Assembly (NCBI RefSeq): GCF_000835495.1
Contig: NW_015622546.1
Location: 2,296,883 to 2,360,882, forward strand
DNA from: Cladophialophora immunda
Taxonomy: Eukaryota; Ascomycota; Eurotiomycetes; Chaetothyriales; Herpotrichiellaceae
Length of the DNA: 64,000 nt
Direction of reading: 5' to 3'
Each line of letters begins with the position of its first letter. Within the stretch, counting starts at the first letter, position 1. The position numbers and the translations under genes are program-made. Below are positions 58,017 to 64,000 of this stretch, in pieces. The notes beneath the pieces are model-generated. The model had not been told where the DNA came from. It did no database searches and saw only the letters and a program-made list of their open reading frames with translations.

Positions 58017-58294
58017 TCAGATAGTACTCGTTGTATGATGCCTACGAGTGGTCCTGGTGCGGTGTCTCCGCGTACGGCGGCCGCAGGTGAGGCAGGAGAT
58101 GATGATGTCGAAGAAGGAGACGATGCCGTTGACGATGGCGGTGATGATGGCGCCGATGCCGTTGACAATGGCCATCAGCACGGAGCCGATGGTCTGGCAG
58201 AGTGATTCAAACTGTAGGCCAGGGCTGTTAGTACGAGATCGGTTAAGAATGGGGACATGGGCGAAGGACATACGCAGGAGACGACTGCACCCAT
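58017..58294 (-). CDS. Small conserved fungal membrane protein, 71 aa
   Basis: Two exons, 58294-58274 (encoding MGAVVSC) and 58211-58017, with a 62-nt intron (GTATGT...CTACAG) in phase 0. The unspliced frame opens at another ATG and reads through the intron, but the spliced form has the better N-terminus: Gly2 and Cys7 form a likely N-myristoylation and palmitoylation site. A ~35-residue hydrophobic stretch repeats AIVNGI (MAIVNGIGAIITAIVNGIVS) and is followed by SCLTCGRRTRRHRTRTTRRH, a strongly basic tail. Small proteins of this composition recur in filamentous ascomycetes; function unknown. Probably membrane-attached with a cytosolic basic tail. Confidence 0.75.
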
Positions 58295-59317
58295 TGTGGC
58301 GGTCTGTTGTGTCTAGGTATGTGTGGATCTAGTGAGATGGGGAGGTACTGGATGTTTGAGTGTGGTTTTGTTGGTTTGCGTCTTCTTGATGGTTGAGGGA
58401 TAAGTCGACGAGATAAAATGATGAGGGCAGGTTTTTGTATGTCTTGGGGAACAGCAGAGGATCGAGATGTCTAGAATCTTCACAGGAGGAGGGAGCAGTG
58501 GGGGTTGGGAAACGAAGCCCTTTGTACTTGTATCACTTCCTGGTGATTGTGACTGCCCACGGAAACGAAATACATCACACTGCTTTCTTTGCACCCTTCG
58601 TTTAGCAGCATTCTAACCACGCTCAGACCTAGTGCTTGGGCTTTCACTCAAGGATGTCAATGCCGGCCAATACGAGCTGACGGGGAGATACGACGTCATG
58701 GGACTATGACGTTGGGAAGTTTGTGCTCGGAGATGGCAGGCAGTTTACCAAGGCGATGTCGAATCAAATGAGGTAGCGAAAGGCTGACCATCTCACGCCT
58801 TGGGGTCTTGTTGTTGGAAGAGTTGCGCCAGTAGGTGCTAGCCCGTCTCCAAACATGCGCATCTGACGGGGTTGCCCGTTACACTAGCTCTGGGATGGGA
58901 AACCGCCATTATGCCATGGTGGGCACGGAAGGGGAAAGGATGTGTTGTGGGAAACCAGTTGACGTCCGATTTCGAGCACAAAAACAAGGCAAATGCTGGC
59001 CGATGGCGAAGATGGCGACAGATGGCGACCGATAAAGAACTGCGGAGAAAGAAAAGGCATCGGCCCTCGACGTCATTTGCAGATCCGTGCAGGAGGCCAG
59101 CACAGTTTGGCAGGCAGCATCCCGGCAGCCCAAGTGGCAACAAGTGGCACAACTGGCTCCAGCGGCAACGTCACTGGCTGATCGCGAGATGCATTTGTGG
59201 CTGCTGTGGCGTCCTGCATCTCGATTGCAAAACGTCCAGCCACCGCTACGAGCCGCACTGTGGCGTCTGTGGCGGTGCATGCAGGAACAACTTCCCCGGC
59301 CTCAATATTCTCCGCCA
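58295..59317. promoter_or_regulatory. Divergent region upstream of the 71-aa gene and the ALDH gene
   Basis: 1.0 kb between opposing starts. Several short frames run into the ALDH leader (one from 59087 in frame with the ALDH start), but the region between 59087 and 59318 has no ATG that would yield a recognisable extension. No separate gene is supported. Confidence 0.5.
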
Positions 59318-61292
59318 ATGAAAACCAATGTGCGAGCACCGCATCCCAGAGAGATGCTGCAGCTGTTCGAGAGGGGTGCTTCGTCGTCGTCGTGGTTGTG
59401 GTCGCCCGATGGGCGCCTGGCAATCCCGGCTGTCTCGTGTCTGATCCTCGTCGCCACGCTGTCTGCAGTCATTGCACACCAACTCCTCTCCACCGACAGA
59501 GAACGCGCAGTCCGTTTCACGGTCCAGATCCCCCCGCAGCTGCAGAGCGAATATTCATGGAGCCACGAAGAAACAGGCAGAGGCCACGAACCGCAGGACG
59601 AGGTATCATTCCAGCTTATTTTCTGCTTGGCTAGATGTTGACGCTTGGACGCAGGTCTCCAATGGCCGGATATACCCTCGAAGTCCGGCAGACGGTCGTC
59701 GTCTCGGACTGCCCATTACTCCCGCAAACCCGTCTGTGATTGATTCTGCCGTCTCAGCTGCGGCGCGAGCTCAAGTCAAATGGTCGCAGACTACCTTTTC
59801 CGAACGGCGTCAGGTCCTCCGCACATTGCTTCGATATGTCCTCGACCATCAGGAACAAATAGTGGCGGCGTGCTGCCTGGACTCCGGGAAGACCAAGATA
59901 GATGCCTGCTTCGGCGAAATACTTGTCACAGTCGAGAAACTGCAATGGACAATCAAACATGGAGAAGGAGCGCTCCGTGTATCAAGACGACCGACCAACC
60001 TCCTCATGTGCTACAAATCAAATACTGTCTGTTATGAACCCCTCGGCGTGGTCGCAGCGTGCGTGAGCTGGAACTATCCCTTTCACAACTTCATCTCCCC
60101 TGTCATCTCGGCCCTGTTCGCGGGCAATGCGATCGTGGTGAAGCCGAGCGAGCAGACGTGCTGGAGCACCTTTTACTTCATCGACATCATCCAAGGAGCA
60201 CTGCGAGCATGCAATCACAGTCCCGACCTTGTCCAGAATGTTGTCTGTTTACCAGAGGCTGCAGATCACCTCACCAGCCATCCGGGTATCAGCCACGTCA
60301 CCTTCATCGGCAGCAGAGAAATCGCGCACAAGGTGTGTGCGTCGGCAGCAAAATCATTGACTCCCGTCACGGTGGAGTTGGGTGGGAAAGATCCTGCCGT
60401 CGTGCTTGATGACGCAAAAACAATTAGGACTATCGGCGACGTGATCTCAATCCTCATGCGTGGAGTTTTCCAGTCCGCCGGGCAGAATTGCATCGGCATC
60501 GAGCGCGTCATCGCATTACCTGCAATCCACGACAAACTGCTCGCTGAGGTTCTTCCAAAGATCAAATCGCTGCGTCTCGGCCCCGTTCTCCTCTTATCTC
60601 CCAACAACCCACCCGACCTGGGCGCCATGATTTCGTCACGCAATTTCTCCCATCTCGAAAGGCTGATTTCCTCGGCAGTCGCTCAGGGCGCAACCCTCCA
60701 CTGTGGAGGCCGACGTTACAACCACCCCGAGTATCCTCACGGAATCTACTTCGCGCCCACGCTGCTCAGCAACGTAACTCCTGAAATGGAGATCGCGCAA
60801 AAGGAGTTGTTTGGACCTGTGTTCTTGCTCATGAAAGCCGCCGACGTGGACAGCGCAATCCGCATCGCGAATTCGACGGACTACGCCCTGGGGGCCGGGG
60901 TGTTTGGCCACAACCAGCGCGACGTCCAGAAGTGCGTCAGGGGGATCACGGCCGGGATGGTCGCCGTCAACGACTTTGGAGCCTACTACGCCTGCTCGCT
61001 CCCCTTTGGCGGCGTCAAAGGTTCCGGCTACGGCCGCTTCGGCGGTGAGGAAGGGCTGCGGGCGCTCTGCAACGTCAAGGCCGTCTGCGAGGATAGCTGG
61101 TGGGCAAGGGCGCTGGGCATCCAGACGAGGATCCCGCCCAAATTGCAGTACCCCGTCTCCCAGCATGGCTGGGACGTGTGCAAGGGCGTCGTGGGCACGG
61201 GGTATGCGCTCGGTTTGGGGCTGTGGGAGTGGGCTGGTTGCGTGGTACAGCTTTTAACGGCTTTGATGAAGAGTGATGAAAAGAAATCGTGA
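59318..61292 (+). CDS. MSC7: Membrane-anchored aldehyde dehydrogenase, Msc7-like
   Basis: NAD(P)-dependent aldehyde dehydrogenase of the fungal Msc7 group (yeast YHR039C), ER-associated and linked genetically to meiotic sister-chromatid recombination. Exons are 59318-59602 and 59655-61292 (640 aa; yeast Msc7 is of similar length). A membrane segment lies at ~33-53 (LAIPAVSCLILVATLSAV). Catalytic features are intact: the general base Glu336 in VTVELGGKDP, the nucleophile Cys374 in QSAGQNCIGIER, and PLGVVAACVSWNYPFHN for cofactor binding. A hydrophobic C-terminal stretch (GYALGLGLWEWAGCVVQLL) may form a second membrane contact. The ATG at 59318 was chosen because it puts the membrane anchor close to the N-terminus. 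Confidence 0.92.
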
Positions 61293-61526
61293 CGCGGACC
61301 AGAACGTAGATGGGGAGGTAGAGGGAGAAAATTCCCATTTTTGCGGATCATCAATCTTATCTTCCCTCCCTTTTGTACTCTTCGACAAGGACGACCCGCT
61401 GGAGGCGTCAACGTCTCTAAGACCATGCCAGAATGGCTACCTAGGTATACAGGGATCCAGAAGAAGTCGATCCAACCCAGTGAAAACCCGAATTTCTAAT
61501 CTATCGTCTTGGATGTTTTTGACCGT

Positions 61527-62880
61527 CTACGACCACGATATTGCCAACATGATCGCCGCCCCGACGAACATGGCCGCGAACTGGAGGCCCGTCTTTCTCA
61601 ACTCGGCCCATTTGTTCGGGCCGGTCTCTAACAGCTCGGGAATCACCGCCACGGTGCCCACGTACAGGAACGTGCCCGCCGTGAAGGGCAGAAGCATGTC
61701 TCCCCACGAGAGGCTGGTGCCCCAGATGCCGCCGAATCCACTCCCTGCCCCAGCTCCTCCGGATGCTTCCGCGGCCGCACCCTTCGACCCGCCGCCGTAC
61801 TCTTGCACGAAGATGCCGATCAGCGTGCCCAGGAAGGCGCCCACCGCCGTGACGAACTGGGCGCCCATGGCTTTCCGCTTCGAGAAGCCGGACTGGATCA
61901 GCAGCGCGAAGTCGCCCACCTCGTGCGGGATCTCGTGGAAGAAAACCGCCATGGTGGTCGTTGCGCCGAGGGCCGGGCTGGCGTAGAACGACGACGAGAG
62001 CGCCAGGCCGTCGGTGATGTTGTGTGTGAAGTCGGCGATCAGGTTGAGGAGGCCGGCGAGTTTGACGGAGGGATTTTGAGGCGAGGATGATGGAGGCGAG
62101 GACGAGGGTAGGGATTTGGTGTCTTTCCCGCCCTTGCGTTGTCTCACGTCGCCATTGGCTGCCTTTCCTTTCTTTGCAGACGTGGTCGTGGCCGAGCCAT
62201 TGTATGCAGTCTCGAGCTTCTCGTCATGAGAATGCGAGTGCGAGTGGGAATGGCCGCCATCCCCCCCGGTGGCAATGCGCAGGGCTTTATCCATGGCCAT
62301 GAAAGTGACCAGCCCGACAATGATCCCGACTCCTAGCAACAGGTTGCGGTTTGGCTCAACCATGACGAACTTGATTTGATCGTGCTCATCTTCACCCAGG
62401 AAAATCTCGGGAAGCAAGTGAAAGAGCGTATCTCCCAGAAGACCCCCGACCGCGAACGCGACCATGATACTTAGCGACGACGGGTCGATGTTGGGAGGAC
62501 ATAGTGCGAGGAGGAAATTTGGAGGGCCCGAAATGTAGGCTGTTGCGAGGAGGGCATTGATTGCTGGGGACGACGAGGGGAAGAGGACGGCGAAAAGTTG
62601 GGTCGTCAATGAGGCTTCCGTTGGATTATTTTTGGCCTTTGCCTCTGACAGAGTCTGCACGAAGGCACATTGCTGTCGTTTAAAGCCTTAGCACTGATGT
62701 ATGCTGTCCGAGAGAATTGGTCTTGCATACCTGGAGGCTCTCCTCGATCTCCTCCCTCGTCAGCAGGCTGGTGTCCTTGCCTTGGACAGTCTCCGCGCAT
62801 ACTGAGACTACCAGACCTAGTAATAGTGCATAAACGGTATATTTGATCATCCGTGATGGTCTGAAACGCAGGGGAGCCAT
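61527..62880 (-). CDS. ZIP-family zinc transporter, KE4/Yke4-like
   Basis: Zinc transporter of the LIV-1/KE4 branch, likely in the ER or Golgi membrane, moving zinc toward the cytosol. Exons are 62880-62731 and 62672-61527, 58-nt intron (GTATGC...CAG), 431 aa. A hydrophobic leader (MIKYTVYALLLGLVVSVCA) is followed by a luminal domain, then FLLALCPPNIDPSS and the first membrane segments with LLGDTLFHLLPE. The loop contains a metal-binding HSHSHSHSH run; TM4 has HNITDGLALS and TM5 has FFHEIPHEVGDFAL, the zinc-binding centre of KE4-type ZIPs. The C-terminal loop holds a Gly/Ala-rich insert. The start is divergent from NOP16, 248 bp apart. Confidence 0.93.
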
Positions 62881-63128
62881 TGTCTCTGTCTACCGACTGA
62901 GGGTGAAACGGCACGCGACTGCGCAAGCATTGAGCAGGGACTATTATTGCTTAAGTGTGAAATTCAGGGGTTTGGCTGCGCTTTATCGATAGCGGGAAAT
63001 CCTCGGCTGAATATGCATTTTTGGCTGCAAACTGCGGATTTTCTGCTCACTGATATAAATAAATTCCCTTGCAAGGGACAATACACTCTATTATTGGACC
63101 TGCAGGACTGAGATATTTTTCTCCCAAG
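62881..63128. promoter_or_regulatory. Divergent promoter of the ZIP transporter and NOP16
   Basis: 248 bases between opposing ATG codons. AT-rich around 63050-63070 on the plus strand. No recognisable operator or TATA box with confidence. Confidence 0.5.
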
Positions 63129-63882
63129 ATGGGTCGCGAAAGACAGAAAAAGAAGAACAGGTCTTCTATCTCCAAAGCGAGGCCGAAAGACAACAGGACA
63201 AAAGCTGGCAAGAAGAGGGTAAATTTTCTGGGCAATGAGACCATTGCAAAGAATTGGTACGTCTTGCAATTCTGCACAATGCTAATCATAGCCCACGACT
63301 GACGGCTTCTGTAGGGATCGAAAACTTACTCTATCGCAAAATTATAAGCGACTGGGGTTGTCCTCCAGACTGAATGCTGCTACAGGCGGTACAGAAAAGA
63401 AGGCGGACAGGGACAAGGACGACACAGAAGATGTTAAAAGAGACTCGCTTGCGATCGCCGGGCCACTGGCCGCCAATCTGACCCCTCAAGAAGTCCAGGT
63501 CGAGAGAGACCCCGAGACAGGTCGTATCCTCAGGATCATCCGACCGGAGACGGGCGAGGCGAACAATAATCCGCTTAATGACCCTCTGAACGACATTATG
63601 GACGCTGAACCTTTACAGCCGCGACAGCAGCCTGCAAATGGGATCGTGGCAGAATTGGAAGCACAGGCTGCAGAAGAGGAAAAGCTGCTAGCAAAGAAGA
63701 AGCGACCGCGACAGCAAAGCCAGCGGGAAGAAGAATGGGTTGCCAAACTGGTGGAAAAACATGGCGGCGATATCAAAGCCATGGTAAGAGACCGGAAGCT
63801 CAATCCAATGCAACAGACAGAGGGCGATATCGCTCGCAGGGTCAAGAAGTGGAAGGCAAACCATGGAGAAGTCACGACATGA
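63129..63882 (+). CDS. NOP16: Ribosome biogenesis protein Nop16
   Basis: Nucleolar factor of early 60S pre-ribosomes (66S pre-ribosomal particles). Exons are 63129-63256 and 63315-63882 (231 aa); the intron is 58 nt with GTACGT...GTAG ends and splits the tryptophan codon of AKNWDRKLTLSQNYKRLGL, the family signature. The basic N-terminus (MGRERQKKKNRSSISK) matches Nop16 proteins, and the C-terminus has EEEWVAKLVEKHGGDIKAM and a lysine-rich end. The remaining 118 bases of the window are its 3' UTR. Confidence 0.94.
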
Positions 63883-64000
63883 GACACTATCTGGACGAAT
63901 GGCCGCCCAGAGAGCTTGGTATTCCAACTTAGCCAAGGATGCATCACCCTGAACAGATGCAACAATAAGGAATCAAACGAAAATACGATGCCGCAAAGCC

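Noticed and set aside
1..64000. CRISPR arrays, operons, ribosome binding sites, attachment sites
   Set aside because: The sequence is eukaryotic nuclear DNA with spliceosomal introns; none of these is present.

Overview
The window is nuclear DNA of a filamentous ascomycete (Pezizomycotina; gene content fits Eurotiomycetes, possibly Chaetothyriales, but the order is only an inference). The reasons are introns mostly of 45-130 nt with GTRNGY donors and CTAAC/CTAAT branch sites, genes packed on both strands, and single-copy fungal genes (CSF1, EF-2, eL14, NAC-alpha, ATP synthase d, NOP16, an MSC7-type ALDH). Gene models below were built by hand from open frames and splice signals. In each model all exon phases agree, and starts were moved to ATG codons.

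Layout. 1-4.4 kb: a DHA1-type MFS transporter followed by a repeat-rich convergent spacer. 4.4-16.6 kb: the giant lipid-transfer gene CSF1 on the minus strand, divergent from a TMEM184/Hfl1-like membrane protein. 17.5-20.4 kb: elongation factor 2. 21.5-25.9 kb: an Erg6-like sterol methyltransferase convergent with a 7TM-RGS (GprK-like) receptor. 25.9-28.8 kb: a long gene-free spacer with a GT microsatellite, then ribosomal protein eL14. 31.0-42.0 kb: an accessory block with a large NLR-like ankyrin protein (degenerate hydrolase and NTPase domains, C-terminal ZZ finger), a 301-aa uncharacterised protein, and a divergently transcribed ankyrin-subtilisin protease. 42.6-44.6 kb: NAC-alpha and ATP synthase subunit d. 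45.0-49.6 kb: a secreted laccase and a Thr-rich secreted protein. 49.8-56.1 kb: a P-loop kinase-like gene divergent from a gene that joins an RNA-dependent RNA polymerase and an SF1 helicase in one reading frame. 56.7-64 kb: an atypical SDR, a 71-aa lipid-anchored-type membrane protein, an MSC7-like aldehyde dehydrogenase, a ZIP zinc transporter and NOP16.

Two regions stand out. The first is the RdRP-helicase fusion, which would put into one protein two activities that are separate subunits in fission yeast (Rdp1 and Hrr1) and separate factors in Neurospora meiotic silencing (SAD-1 and SAD-3). The second is the 31-42 kb block, which resembles a non-self-recognition or cell-death locus: an NLR-like sensor scaffold, an unknown partner, and a protease sharing an intergenic promoter with that partner. 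No tRNA, rRNA, CRISPR array, intact transposon or convincing horizontally acquired segment was found.
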